Below are positions 33,839 to 42,332 of a stretch of DNA of 64,000 bases, in pieces. This stretch comes from CALACW01 sp963627915 (GTDB taxonomy: Bacteria; Bacillota; Clostridia; Oscillospirales; Acutalibacteraceae): assembly GCA_963627915.1 (NCBI GenBank), contig CAVGCY010000026.1:95650-159649 (forward strand), given 5' to 3'. Below the pieces are notes generated by a model. It did not search any database, was not told the DNA's origin, and saw only the letters and a program-made list of their open reading frames with translations. Numbering within the stretch: position 1 is the stretch's first letter; every line of letters starts with the position of its first letter. The position numbers and the translations under genes are program-made.

Positions 33839-33870
33839 AACTCGGAGGGCAATGCCTTTCCGGGTTTTTA
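33839..33870 (+). terminator. terminator of typA
   Basis: Stem AACTCGGAGGGCA / TGCCTTTCCGGGTT with wobble pairs, then TTTTT. Confidence 0.7.
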
Positions 33871-33892
33871 TTTCATATACAGTCAGCAAAAT

Positions 33893-33934
33893 ACCCTCCG
33901 TCATGCGGTCAGACCGAAACGGAGGGTTTGTTTT
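33893..33934. terminator. terminator of ackA (bidirectional)
   Basis: Perfect 9-bp stem ACCCTCCGT / ACGGAGGGT. The plus side ends in TTTGTTTTT, the minus side in ATTTTGC. Confidence 0.7.
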
Positions 33935-33946
33935 TAAATTTAAAAT

Positions 33947-35149
33947 TTACAGAGATTCTACAATTTCTTTCGTATCCCTTGCTATCATAAGTTCCTCATT
34001 TGTCGGAATAACGAACATTCTGACTTTTGAACCGGGAACGGAAATTTCAACCTCTTCTCCTCTGAGCTTGTTTGTCTCCTCATTGACGGCAGTTCCGAGG
34101 AACTCAAGATTTTTTCCGACTCTCGTTCTGTACTGCGGATTGTTCTCGCCAATACCGCCGGTAAATACAACCGCGTCAAGACCGCCCATTGCGGCGGCAA
34201 ATCCGCCTATGTACTTAGTAAGCTGATGACAGAGCATGGACTCGACAAGCTTCGCTCTCTTGTCACCCTGTTTCGCTCTCTGCTCGATTGTTCTGTTGTC
34301 GCTCGTGCCGGTAAGTCCGAGCATACCGGATTTTTTATTCATAACGGTATCTATTTCATCGGGCGTAAGATTTTCATTCTTCATAATAATAGGAACGACG
34401 GCAGGATCGATAGAACCGCAGCGCGTACCCATTATAATACCCTCAAGCGGCGTAACGCCCATGGTGGTATCCAGGCATTTTCCGTCAACAACTGCGGAAA
34501 TCGAAGAACCGTTTCCGAGATGACATGTTACAATTTTGGAATGTTCGGGCGAACCGAGAAGCTCTATGCATCTCTTGCTGACAAAACGGTGCGACGTTCC
34601 GTGAAAGCCGTAACGGCGTATACCGTACTTTTCATAATACTCATAGGGCAAAGCGTACATATAAGCGTAGTCGGGCATGGTCGAATGAAATCCCGTATCA
34701 AATACGGCGACCTGAGGAACGCCCTTCATTACAGCCTCGCATGCCTTGATGCCCGTAAGGTTTGCCGGATTGTGAAGAGGTCCGAGAGGGAAACACTCCC
34801 TAATAGCCTCCTCGACTTTTTCATCAAAGAGAACGGAGCCCTTAAACTTCTCTCCGCCGTGCAGAACTCTGTGTCCTACCGCGCCTATTTCATCCATCGA
34901 AGCAATAACGCCGTGCTCCGCGCTCGTAAGAGTGTCAAGCACTGTATTGACAGCCGCCATGTGGTCATCCATAAGCTGCGGCTTCTTGCTTATATTTTTT
35001 GATTCGTCCGAAGGAACCTTATGAGTAAACGTGCAGTTGTCACAGCCTATCTGCTCGCAGATACCCTTTGCAAGCAGTTCGTTCGTATCCATATCGATAA
35101 GCTGATATTTAAGAGACGAGCTGCCCGCGTTTATAACGAGAATTTTCAT
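33947..35149 (-). CDS. ackA: acetate kinase
   Basis: 400 residues. Interconverts acetyl phosphate plus ADP with acetate plus ATP, the main ATP-yielding step of acetate fermentation. Signatures: MKILVINAGSSSLKYQL, AVFDTGFHSTMPDYAY, YGFHGTSHRFVS, CHLGNGSSISAV and VFTGGIGEN. The start ATG 35149 has GGAGG 11 bases upstream and matches the family N-terminus; the frame from 35197 extends into the promoter. No pta neighbour. Divergent from tmcAL, which itself uses acetate. Confidence 0.97.
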   Translation of the reverse strand: MKILVINAGSSSLKYQLIDMDTNELLAKGICEQIGCDNCTFTHKVPSDESKNISKKPQLMDDHMAAVNTVLDTLTSAEHGVIASMDEIGAVGHRVLHGGEKFKGSVLFDEKVEEAIRECFPLGPLHNPANLTGIKACEAVMKGVPQVAVFDTGFHSTMPDYAYMYALPYEYYEKYGIRRYGFHGTSHRFVSKRCIELLGSPEHSKIVTCHLGNGSSISAVVDGKCLDTTMGVTPLEGIIMGTRCGSIDPAVVPIIMKNENLTPDEIDTVMNKKSGMLGLTGTSDNRTIEQRAKQGDKRAKLVESMLCHQLTKYIGGFAAAMGGLDAVVFTGGIGENNPQYRTRVGKNLEFLGTAVNEETNKLRGEEVEISVPGSKVRMFVIPTNEELMIARDTKEIVESL

Positions 35150-35202
35150 AATAAAATATACCTCCGAAATAAAAATACTTGCTAATTTCTCACACAAAGT
35201 TT

Positions 35203-35231
35203 ATTATATACTTATGCAAATTCTTTTTCAA
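35203..35231 (-). promoter_or_regulatory. promoter of ackA
   Basis: Minus strand TTGAAA (35226-35231), 17-base spacer, TATAAT (35203-35208). Confidence 0.8.
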
Positions 35232-35256
35232 GACTTTTTTAAAACGGGGATAAAAA

Positions 35257-36435
35257 ATGAGCGCAGCGGGCATTATCGCAGAGTACAATCCGTTTCATTC
35301 GGGACATAAATATCAAATAGAAAAAACAAAAGAAAAAACGGGGCTTCCCATTATTGCCGTTATGAGCGGAAACTTTGTTCAGCGCGGAGAATGCGCCCTG
35401 TTTGACAAAAGCATGAGGGCCCGGGCGGCTCTGACAAACGGAGTCGACATAATATTTGAACTTCCCCTGCCGTGGGCGTTATCTTCGGCTGAGAAATTCG
35501 CTTCCGGCGCCGTTTATCTTTTAAATTCAACGGGGACGTGCGAATTTCTGTCGTTCGGAAGCGAATCCGGCGATATCGAAAATATAACAACCGCTTCCGA
35601 CGCGCTTTTGAATATCGATAACGATATTATTAAAAAATATCTGTCCGACGGTTATTCATATCCGGTAGCTCGTCAAAAAGCCCTCGGAGAGTTCGCCGGA
35701 GATGAAATATCGTCCGTTTTATCATCGCCGAACGACCTTCTCGGCGTGGAATATATAAAAAGCATTATAAAAAACGGATACCCGCTGACCCCGATTGCAA
35801 TTAAACGTTCGGGCGCTTATCACGACTCGCACGGTACGGACGGAAAAACAGCATGCGCGTCGGCTGTCAGAAATATGATTGATTCTTCGCTCGATTATTC
35901 CGCATTTGTCCCCGAAAACGTATACGAAACATATCGCCGGAGCAACACCGCAAGCATGAAGGAGCTTGAAAAATGCATTCTCTCGCATTTAAGACGCAAA
36001 ACCGCCTCCGATTTTCTGTCATACCCCGACGTATCGGAAGGGCTCGAATACAGAATTTACGAAGCGGTACGCAATTCGGTCAGTCTCGATTCCCTTTATT
36101 CACAGATAAAAACGAAACGTTACACCCATTCGAGAATCAGAAGAATCATAATGTGCGCATTTCTCGAAATAGACAAATCGTATACTCTCGCGCCGCCGCC
36201 GTATCTGAGAGTTCTCGGATTTACCGACGCGGGCAGATCCGTTTTGAGGCAAATGAAGAAAACGGCGCAGATTCCCGTTATAATGCGTCATTCCGATATA
36301 AACGCTCTTGACTCCGACGCAAAAAAATTATATGAGCTTGAATGCAAAGCTACCGATCTTTTCTCATTCGCGTTTAATCCCGTAATGCAATGCGGCGCTG
36401 AAATGCGGCGTAAAATAATTCATACAATTAATTGA
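35257..36435 (+). CDS. tmcAL: tRNA(Met) cytidine acetate ligase TmcAL
   Basis: 392 residues. Activates acetate with ATP and acetylates the wobble cytidine (ac4C34) of elongator tRNA-Met. Nucleotidyltransferase-like N-terminus AAGIIAEYNPFHSGHKYQI with the HxGH motif, then MSGNFVQRGECALFDKSMRA and FELPLPWALSSAEKFASGAV, characteristic of the former DUF795/YlbM family. RNA-binding C-terminal half. Divergent from ackA, with which it shares acetate as a metabolite. CGGGGAT ribosome site five bases before ATG. Confidence 0.92.
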   Translation: MSAAGIIAEYNPFHSGHKYQIEKTKEKTGLPIIAVMSGNFVQRGECALFDKSMRARAALTNGVDIIFELPLPWALSSAEKFASGAVYLLNSTGTCEFLSFGSESGDIENITTASDALLNIDNDIIKKYLSDGYSYPVARQKALGEFAGDEISSVLSSPNDLLGVEYIKSIIKNGYPLTPIAIKRSGAYHDSHGTDGKTACASAVRNMIDSSLDYSAFVPENVYETYRRSNTASMKELEKCILSHLRRKTASDFLSYPDVSEGLEYRIYEAVRNSVSLDSLYSQIKTKRYTHSRIRRIIMCAFLEIDKSYTLAPPPYLRVLGFTDAGRSVLRQMKKTAQIPVIMRHSDINALDSDAKKLYELECKATDLFSFAFNPVMQCGAEMRRKIIHTIN

Positions 36436-36459
36436 CAGTTTATAATAGCTGTATAAAAT
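36432..36459 (+). promoter_or_regulatory. promoter of the DUF308 gene
   Basis: TTGACA (36432-36437) overlaps the tmcAL stop codon; 16-base spacer, TAAAAT (36454-36459). Confidence 0.6.
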
Positions 36460-36526
36460 AAATGCAGATACATTGAGAACAATATCAACGTATCTGTATT
36501 TTATCTTTATATACGAGGTGTTTATC

Positions 36527-37114
36527 ATGCTGAATGTATGGAAACGTTTCAGAAACACGGCCGCCGCCGTAAGCTGTCTTATTCTTATAACAGGACTTAT
36601 TATGATAATATGGCCGAAAATTTCTGCCGCGATAATTTACTATATCCTCGGCTCAATATTCATCGGTTCGGGAATTTACAGAATTGTAAGGTATTTTAAT
36701 TCCGACCTGTCAGGACTGTTCTTCCGCTTTGACCTCGCGGGCGGTATTTTCTGCATACTCGCCGGGCTTCTCATGATCTGCCATCCCGCGGCCGCCGAAT
36801 TTTTACTGCCTTTTGTAACAGGACTTTATCTTATAACCACAAGCGTATTCGACATACAAACGGCCGTTGAAATGAAACGCTGTCTTATACCGAACTGGAG
36901 CTTCTGCCTTGCCGCGGGAATCATCGGCACGCTGTTTGCGTTTCTGCTGTTCCTCGACCCGTTTACGGGCAATTCCGTTATAATGATTTTCGCCGGAGTA
37001 TCGCTTATGATAAGCGGTATCGAATCGCTGTGTGTGCTTCACGCCGTTACAAAAACGTTAAAAAATTCAAACCCCGGAGACGTTATAGATACGGAAGGTC
37101 ACGAGGTCAAATGA
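36527..37114 (+). CDS. DUF308 (HdeD-like) membrane protein
   Basis: 195 residues from ATG 36527, set by GAGGTG. The earlier in-frame ATG at 36473 lies close to the promoter. Six hydrophobic helices arranged as three pairs. Each pair carries the DUF308 pattern of a Pro-containing helix end (IMIIWPKISAAIIYYILGSIFIGSGIYRI; LLMICHPAAAEFLLPFVTGLYLI; FLLFLDPFTGNSVIMIFAGVSLMISG). Function in Firmicutes is unknown; the E. coli relative HdeD is linked to acid stress. Its last 16 bases overlap the end of convergent sigK. Confidence 0.8.
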   Translation: MLNVWKRFRNTAAAVSCLILITGLIMIIWPKISAAIIYYILGSIFIGSGIYRIVRYFNSDLSGLFFRFDLAGGIFCILAGLLMICHPAAAEFLLPFVTGLYLITTSVFDIQTAVEMKRCLIPNWSFCLAAGIIGTLFAFLLFLDPFTGNSVIMIFAGVSLMISGIESLCVLHAVTKTLKNSNPGDVIDTEGHEVK

Positions 37115-37812
37115 TTTTTAATATTCTCGTTTTCCAATCTCTTTTTAAGTTTTGAAAGCGCTTTTTTCTCGATTCTGGAAACATAGCTTCTCGATATCGA
37201 TAAAATCCGAGCTGCTTCGCGCTGCGGCATGGGGTCGTTTCCGTCAAGACCGTAACGCATTACAATAATACGTTTTTCCCGTTCGTCCGCGACCTCGTCC
37301 AACAGCTTTAGCAAAAGCGAACATTTTATTCTTCGGTCGATATCGTCCGCTATGGTATCCTCGACGCTTATTATATCCGACAGCGTAAGCGGATTCCCTT
37401 CGCTGTCGGTTTCAATCGGCTCGCTCATGGAGATATCCTGAGCCGTCTTTTTCTGATTTCTGAAATACATCAATATCTCATTTTCTACACACCGGGCCGC
37501 ATACGTCGCAAGCCTCGCCCCCTTTGACGGGTCAAAGCTGTTGACGCCCTTGATAAGTCCTACGGTACCGACTGAAATCAAATCGTCCTGTTCGCAGTTT
37601 GAGGAATAATATTTCTTTATGACATGAACGACAAGTCTCATATTATGTTCAACGAGTTTATTTCTCGCTTCCATATCCCCTCCGCATTTCAATTTAACGA
37701 GTCTTTCCTCCTCCGATTTTGACAGCGGCGAAGGAAATACGCTCTTGGAATCAAGGTGAAGCGCAAGAAAAACAAGCTCTCCGAGCATACGTTCAAACAT
37801 TAAAAACGACAT
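37099..37812 (-). CDS. sigK: sporulation sigma factor SigK
   Basis: 237 residues, one uninterrupted frame (no skin element). The start ATG 37812 has GGGAGG seven bases upstream. SigK layout: a short hydrophobic pro-sequence (ERMLGELVFLALHLDS), then FPSPLSKSEEERLV, region 2 with NKLVEHNMRLVVHVIKKYY and DDLISVGTVGLIKGVNSFDPSKGARLATYAARCVENEILMYFRN. Region 4 is MRYGLDGNDPMPQREAARILSISRSYVSRIEKKALSKL. It would direct late mother-cell genes (spore coat, cortex). SigE is the nearest relative; the hydrophobic N-terminus and the NCE(Q)DDLIS pattern suit SigK. No spoIIGA neighbour. Confidence 0.88.
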   Translation of the reverse strand: MSFLMFERMLGELVFLALHLDSKSVFPSPLSKSEEERLVKLKCGGDMEARNKLVEHNMRLVVHVIKKYYSSNCEQDDLISVGTVGLIKGVNSFDPSKGARLATYAARCVENEILMYFRNQKKTAQDISMSEPIETDSEGNPLTLSDIISVEDTIADDIDRRIKCSLLLKLLDEVADEREKRIIVMRYGLDGNDPMPQREAARILSISRSYVSRIEKKALSKLKKRLENENIKNHLTS

Positions 37813-37867
37813 TATATCGCCTCCCGTAATTGATATGAACAAAACGCGGAGATATTGCAAGTCCCGA

Positions 37868-37896
37868 TTGACAAAACATTCGGCGGGTGATATGAT
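37868..37896 (+). promoter_or_regulatory. promoter of the lipid kinase gene
   Basis: TTGACA (37868-37873), 17-base spacer, TATGAT (37891-37896). Confidence 0.8.
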
Positions 37897-37960
37897 TTAA
37901 TCGACAATTACATAATTATACATCCGTCTGAAAAAAGACAGCAAAGGAGAATATCAATAA

Positions 37961-38914
37961 ATGTTAAAAACATTCAGCATCATCTATAATCCCGTTGCAA
38001 CGAAGTTTAAAATGAGCATTATCGAGCATATTATATGCCGTTTTGTTTCAAAGGGAATGACGCTTCACAAGGTTGAAAAAAGTCAGTACTCAGGACACGT
38101 TATCGAGCTGATAAAACAGCTTGATCCGGATTCCGATCTGCTCATAACCGTAGGCGGAGACGGCACGGTAAACGAAGCGTTCAGAGCGTTTTACGAAATA
38201 GAACAGCACTGCGTTTACGCTCACATTTCCACGGGAACGACAAACGACATGGCGAATAACTTCGGCTTAAGCCGCAAGGACGCAATAAAAAGCGTCGACC
38301 TTCTTGCCGACGGCGGACATGTCGCGCAGACGGATTCGTTTACCGTAAACGGCGAACCGGTATCGTACGTATCTGCATTCGGATATGTCGCTCCGATACC
38401 CTATCTTGTAAATAACAAGCTGAAAAAAGTTCTCGGTCATGCGGCATATGTCGTTTCCGCAGTGCCGATTCTTGCCTCCAAGCAGAATAAGATGAAATTT
38501 ACATATTCTCACGACGGGATTGAGGACGAGTGCGAATGCATCATGGCGGCGGTTCTCAATTCCAAGGGTACGGGCGGAGTTGACGTTTTCAAAAATGTTG
38601 ACATGAACGACGGTAAGTTTGAGGTTCTGTTCTTAAAAAGTCTTGCGCCTCAGCTTATTGAAAAGTTTTTCGTTCAATATATCAAAAACGATATCAATTT
38701 AAAAGAACTCGAAAAATATGCCGTTTCATTCAGTACGGATAATCTTAAAATAAAATTCAGCGCAGTGCCGAAATACGAAGTCGACAACGACGGAAACAAG
38801 GCTTCGTTCACATTTGCGGATTCGGATAACACGCTTGAATACAAAATCGGCAAAAAAATAAAGGTTCTGCTCCCCGAAAACGAAACAAGAAGCGAAGCAA
38901 AAACCGAAAATTAA
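37961..38914 (+). CDS. diacylglycerol/lipid kinase (YegS/BmrU family)
   Basis: 317 residues. SIIYNPVATKFK at the N-terminus (NP motif), LLITVGGDGTVNEAFRAF (residues about 65-82; the catalytic GGDGT loop) and ISTGTTNDMANNFGLS (substrate-binding GT.ND.A) define the DAGK catalytic domain. The C-terminal beta-sandwich is complete. In Firmicutes such enzymes recycle diacylglycerol left from lipoteichoic acid synthesis. AAAGGAG 11 bases before the ATG. Monocistronic. Confidence 0.9.
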   Translation: MLKTFSIIYNPVATKFKMSIIEHIICRFVSKGMTLHKVEKSQYSGHVIELIKQLDPDSDLLITVGGDGTVNEAFRAFYEIEQHCVYAHISTGTTNDMANNFGLSRKDAIKSVDLLADGGHVAQTDSFTVNGEPVSYVSAFGYVAPIPYLVNNKLKKVLGHAAYVVSAVPILASKQNKMKFTYSHDGIEDECECIMAAVLNSKGTGGVDVFKNVDMNDGKFEVLFLKSLAPQLIEKFFVQYIKNDINLKELEKYAVSFSTDNLKIKFSAVPKYEVDNDGNKASFTFADSDNTLEYKIGKKIKVLLPENETRSEAKTEN

Positions 38915-38924
38915 CAATTTATTA

Positions 38925-38954
38925 TTGAAAAACGCTTTAATATTATGCTATACT
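38925..38954 (+). promoter_or_regulatory. promoter of the GtrA-like gene
   Basis: TTGAAA (38925-38930), 18-base spacer, TATACT (38949-38954). Confidence 0.65.
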
Positions 38955-38988
38955 GATTTTCAGAAAAAAATCGGGAGTGAAATATTAA

Positions 38989-39540
38989 ATGTCAAAATTA
39001 AAGGATATCGACGCGGGCGCAGAGGCAAAAGGTTCGGGAGTAAAAACGCTGTGGCAGTTTGTTAAATTCATAATCGTCAGTCTTTTGGCGTGTATTGTTC
39101 AGTTTACGCTTCTCAACGTTTTGAAATTCATACCGTTTATACATGAGCTTTATTCGCAGGATTTTCACTGGTGGATATTTACGTGCGAAGCCGCCGCGGG
39201 CGGACTCGGCTATTTTATCGTCAACAACACCGCGAATATCACGGCTCAGATAGTTTCGTTCTTCGTAAACCGCGAAAAAACGTTCAACTCCGGCGCAAAT
39301 ATCGCCGTAACTCTTCCCATTTACATAGTTTTCACCATCGCGCTTATCGTATTTTCCGCATGGCTTAATCCCACGCTCAAGGACTTTCTTGTAAGCAAAA
39401 ATCTTTCCGACGCGATTGCGGCGAATGCGGCTACGGCAGTATGCTCCGCCCTCCAGTTCTTCCTCTACTTCCCCGTTGACAAAATTCTTTTCAGCAAAAA
39501 GAAAGAGGATAAGGAAGAAACCGAATCAAAGGCAAAATAA
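38989..39540 (+). CDS. GtrA-like membrane protein
   Basis: 183 residues with four membrane helices: the first FVKFIIVSLLACIVQFTLLNVL, the second ANITAQIVSFFVNREKTF (the conserved 'nF..nr.wtF'-type end), the third AVTLPIYIVFTIALIVFSAWL and a fourth ending FLYFPVDKILF. GtrA proteins are linked to flipping or transfer of lipid-linked sugars for cell-surface glycosylation. Charged N- and C-terminal tails (KKKEDKEETESKAK). No glycosyltransferase beside it here. Own promoter and strong terminator. Confidence 0.82.
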   Translation: MSKLKDIDAGAEAKGSGVKTLWQFVKFIIVSLLACIVQFTLLNVLKFIPFIHELYSQDFHWWIFTCEAAAGGLGYFIVNNTANITAQIVSFFVNREKTFNSGANIAVTLPIYIVFTIALIVFSAWLNPTLKDFLVSKNLSDAIAANAATAVCSALQFFLYFPVDKILFSKKKEDKEETESKAK

Positions 39541-39560
39541 TTCAAATTCAATACGCTCTG

Positions 39561-39595
39561 ACGGCTCGGCGATTGTACGCCGAGCCGTTTTTTTA
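39561..39595 (+). terminator. terminator of the GtrA-like gene
   Basis: Perfect stem ACGGCTCGGCG / CGCCGAGCCGT with a 6-base loop and TTTTTTT. Confidence 0.92.
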
Positions 39596-39600
39596 TTTTA

Positions 39601-40482
39601 TCAGGTCATTACAACAGGTTTGATTTCATCCCCGTCAAACTCCATTTTATCAATGCACAAAAATCTCGCGTCGCCGTTTTTCATATCATAACGCCGTCTG
39701 TGATAAACCATAAGCGTTTCACCGCCGTCGAGCTGTAAGAATCCGTTATGTCCGGGCCCCTCCGCCGTGCCGGGCTGAGAGGAAAGAATCGTTCCTTTTG
39801 AAACAAACGGACCCAAAGGAGAATCGGCAATCGCGTAATCCACGCTGTATGTACCCAATGTCCAGTCGCCGTGCGACCACATAAAGTAATATTTATTGTC
39901 ACGCTTCATCATGCACGGTCCCTCTACGTAATTTTCGGGCGTAATCTCCATAAACGTGCCGCCGTCGTCAAACGGAACAAAACCCGTCATATCCTCGTTC
40001 ATTATACACACGTTGCAATGTCTCCAGCCTCCGTAGTAAAGATAAACCGTACCGTCATCGTCTTTAAACAAATGAGCGTCGATAGGCTGAGCGCCGTTTA
40101 TAAACGTCGAAACAAGAGGTCTGTTAAGATACGATTTAAACGGACCGAACGGAGAATCGGAAACGGCAATTTCAAGACCGCCGCCCTCGTTGTCCTCATG
40201 TATATCATTTGAAGCGAATATATAATAATATTTTGAATTTCTCTCAATAATTGTCGGAGCCCACACCGCTCGCCTGACCCACGGAAAGCCCGTCATGTCT
40301 ATAATGCCTTTTTTTATTTCCCAGTGTTCAAGATCGCCGGAAACAAACATATCATGATTATGCTGTTCGTCAAACGGACGACTGCGCGTTACGTATATGC
40401 AGTATTTGCCCTCATAAAATCTTGCCTCGGGGTCTGCGTACCATTCCTCGGACAAGGGATTGTTAAATTTAATATCCATCAT
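39601..40482 (-). CDS. cytosolic family 43 glycoside hydrolase
   Basis: 293 residues from ATG 40482, with GGGAG upstream and an ATGA overlap with the phosphoesterase gene. The five-blade propeller has the three GH43 carboxylates: WYADPEARFYEGKY (base Asp near residue 15), PIDAHLFKDDDG (Asp near 140) and YVEGPCMMKR (acid Glu near 195). The C-terminal segment GTAEGPGHNGFL also matches GH43. No signal peptide, so it probably acts on imported arabino- or xylo-oligosaccharides. Exact specificity cannot be read. The 29-residue upstream extension present in the frame is inside the neighbouring gene and lacks a ribosome site. Confidence 0.85.
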   Translation of the reverse strand: MMDIKFNNPLSEEWYADPEARFYEGKYCIYVTRSRPFDEQHNHDMFVSGDLEHWEIKKGIIDMTGFPWVRRAVWAPTIIERNSKYYYIFASNDIHEDNEGGGLEIAVSDSPFGPFKSYLNRPLVSTFINGAQPIDAHLFKDDDGTVYLYYGGWRHCNVCIMNEDMTGFVPFDDGGTFMEITPENYVEGPCMMKRDNKYYFMWSHGDWTLGTYSVDYAIADSPLGPFVSKGTILSSQPGTAEGPGHNGFLQLDGGETLMVYHRRRYDMKNGDARFLCIDKMEFDGDEIKPVVMT

Positions 40483-41648
40483 TTTTTTCTCCCGTATTTT
40501 TTTATAATTCCGCCCGCCAGAAGCCCCGCCGAAACAACTCCGGCACAAACGCCTGCGATAAGGGCGCATTTCTGCTTAAACATTCCGTCCGCGTCCCATA
40601 TATATCTAAGCCTCGAAACGATACCGCCGCCGCACAAATCCCTGTAGGTAAGGACATATGTCTTATATACGGACGTGTCTTTTTCGTCGATAACAAACAC
40701 TCTGACTCCCCTGTTTTCATCGCCGTAGCATCTGAAGGACGCGCATGGAGTTCCTATAATATTAATCCCGTCAAGAACAGCCTCAAAATTGTTAAGATGG
40801 TCGTGCCCGAACACGGCCGCACGAACGTCGCCCTGCTTCTTTACAGCGTCAAACTGTCCGTAATTTTCATTACAGCACGCGGGATACTCCCCCATAACGC
40901 CGCGGAAAACTTTGGTTCTGTCAACCTTGAAACGCTTGCCGTCCCTTGTGTTTCCGCAAAACGGAATGGCGTCCGGGTCATTTTCGCCGCACTCGACAAC
41001 AAGACCGGCAGTCTCCGGAAACGGAACGTGCTGAAACAAAAGAGAGTCTACGTTTTTTCCGCCGTTGAGTTCTTTTAATTCATTGCTTTTTCCAACATAC
41101 CAGCCGACGGCGTTTTCGCTTACATATTCATAGCATCTGTCCGCCTGCTTATCATACCCCGCCGAATCAAACATCCATATGTTATATTTTATTTTATCCG
41201 AATCACAGGCGTATATCGGAATATTGTACGTATCGCAGTCTATACCCTCTTTAGGATCGTCAAGTCCGACGTTATGAAGGTATGCCCTGTAAATATCCGC
41301 CTGCTCCTCCTTTGTTATCATATTCATATCATCGTGATTTCCGTATATCATCGCAAACGGAATCCCGCGTTTTTCAATCGGTTCGACGACATGGGCGACA
41401 GCCTTTTTCATAGCCTCGTATTCGCCCTCTTTTGTTTTAATAACCTTTCTTGAACCGAAACGTGCGTCGCGCAGATGATTGCCCAAAATATTATCGCCCG
41501 TTAAAACCACAAGATCGGGCTTAACCTCGTCATATGCGGCGTCAAGCATTTTCTTCATTGCCCCGCGCGCATACTGAAGATCCTGCGTATCGCTGACCTG
41601 GAGAATGACAAACCTGCCGTCGCCTTTGAATCTCAATTTTGAATCCAT
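40479..41648 (-). CDS. calcineurin-like metallophosphoesterase with C-terminal membrane anchor
   Basis: 389 residues. Dinuclear metal motifs in order: QVSDTQDL (D.x.. near residue 19), VVLTGDNILG (near 48), IYGNHDDM (near 103), the His in LLFQHVPF and the final FGHDHLNNF (near 272). Resembles the purple-acid-phosphatase/Dcr2-like branch of metallophosphoesterases. A single hydrophobic helix (CALIAGVCAGVVSAGLLAGG) followed by KKYGRKK anchors the end. With no N-terminal signal, the catalytic domain most likely faces the cytoplasm (tail-anchored). It overlaps the GH43 gene by four bases, so the two are co-transcribed. Substrate unknown. Confidence 0.82.
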   Translation of the reverse strand: MDSKLRFKGDGRFVILQVSDTQDLQYARGAMKKMLDAAYDEVKPDLVVLTGDNILGNHLRDARFGSRKVIKTKEGEYEAMKKAVAHVVEPIEKRGIPFAMIYGNHDDMNMITKEEQADIYRAYLHNVGLDDPKEGIDCDTYNIPIYACDSDKIKYNIWMFDSAGYDKQADRCYEYVSENAVGWYVGKSNELKELNGGKNVDSLLFQHVPFPETAGLVVECGENDPDAIPFCGNTRDGKRFKVDRTKVFRGVMGEYPACCNENYGQFDAVKKQGDVRAAVFGHDHLNNFEAVLDGINIIGTPCASFRCYGDENRGVRVFVIDEKDTSVYKTYVLTYRDLCGGGIVSRLRYIWDADGMFKQKCALIAGVCAGVVSAGLLAGGIIKKYGRKK

Positions 41649-41773
41649 ATAACACCTCTTGTAAATTTGCTTTAAAATATATTACCACACAACGTATTTA
41701 AAGTAAATATTTCTTTTTAATGTGGTATAATTATTAAGCTTTTGTAAATAATTCATATTTTATTAAAATTCGT

Positions 41774-41802
41774 TTGATTTAAAAATCAACACATGCTATA
41801 AT
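41774..41802 (+). promoter_or_regulatory. promoter of the amphipathic peptide genes
   Basis: TTGATT (41774-41779), 17-base spacer, perfect TATAAT (41797-41802), about 32 bases before the first peptide start. Confidence 0.8.
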
Positions 41803-41840
41803 ATTTATCGGAACATTAATGTATTCGGGAGGTGTTTTAA

Positions 41841-41939
41841 ATGGATAAAATCGTTGAGTTCTTCACAATTATCTACAATTTCCTCAAGGAGCTGTTCATC
41901 GTCCTCGGACTCACGAAGCGTGAAGACGGCACAAATTAA
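41841..41939 (+). CDS. 32-residue amphipathic peptide (first of pair)
   Basis: MDKIVEFFTIIYNFLKELF at the N-terminus, then IVLGLTKREDGTN. Residues 4-22 form an amphipathic helix: hydrophobic Ile/Val/Phe/Leu on one side, Glu/Thr/Asn/Lys/Glu on the other. A strong GGGAGGTG ribosome site lies eight bases before the ATG, and a near-consensus promoter precedes it, so it is very probably translated. No Cys, no leader-cleavage motif. It resembles leaderless membrane-active peptides (PSM/delta-haemolysin style) in general form only. A second such gene follows 45 bases later. Confidence 0.7.
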   Translation: MDKIVEFFTIIYNFLKELFIVLGLTKREDGTN

Positions 41940-41984
41940 TTAGCGCATTTTTCTTTTTAAATTTCATTTCGAGGTGTATTTATT

Positions 41985-42092
41985 ATGACAATCGATAAAC
42001 TCATTGCTCTTCTCAAGGTTATCTTTGATTTCCTTAAAAAAATCTTCGGATTCTTTAAAGAAATTATTCCCGAGCAGAGCACGGATAAATAA
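41985..42092 (+). CDS. 35-residue amphipathic peptide (second of pair)
   Basis: MTIDKLIALLKVIFDFLKK begins the peptide, followed by IFGFFKEIIPEQSTDK. Polar residues (D4, A8, K11, D15, K18, G22, K25) recur every 3-4 positions, giving a clear amphipathic helix with a Phe/Ile/Leu face. A GAGGTG ribosome site lies eight bases before the ATG. Shared pattern with the first peptide: F..FLK(E/K)(L/I)F. Co-transcribed with it from 41774 and closed by the terminator at 42112. Function unknown; candidates are a secreted surfactant or toxin-like peptide, a quorum peptide, or a small membrane-associated regulator. Confidence 0.7.
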   Translation: MTIDKLIALLKVIFDFLKKIFGFFKEIIPEQSTDK

Positions 42093-42111
42093 TTATTATT
42101 TAAATAACAAA

Positions 42112-42156
42112 ATTGCCGCCTTTCATTTTATTATGAGGTGCGGCAATCCTTTTTTC
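42112..42156 (+). terminator. terminator of the amphipathic peptide genes
   Basis: Stem ATTGCCGC / GCGGCAAT with a 20-base loop, then CCTTTTTT. The following stretch to the lipase start (42157-42332) shows no clear motif. Confidence 0.75.
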
Positions 42157-42332
42157 ATTCTTTTTTTACATTTTACCGAGCATTGTATTAACATTTTTAC
42201 AAAAAAAGAATCCGAAGCACGGTAAAATCATGATTATTTATTACCAAAATTATTATTTTTCATTCAGCATTTAACCGCTATGCTCCGGTCGGGACTTTGT
42301 ATACATTACGCCGGAAAACAAGGAGAATTTTC

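Noticed and set aside
34226..35002. A 258-residue plus-strand frame opposite ackA
   Set aside because: Antisense to acetate kinase, composition of a shadow frame, no ribosome site.
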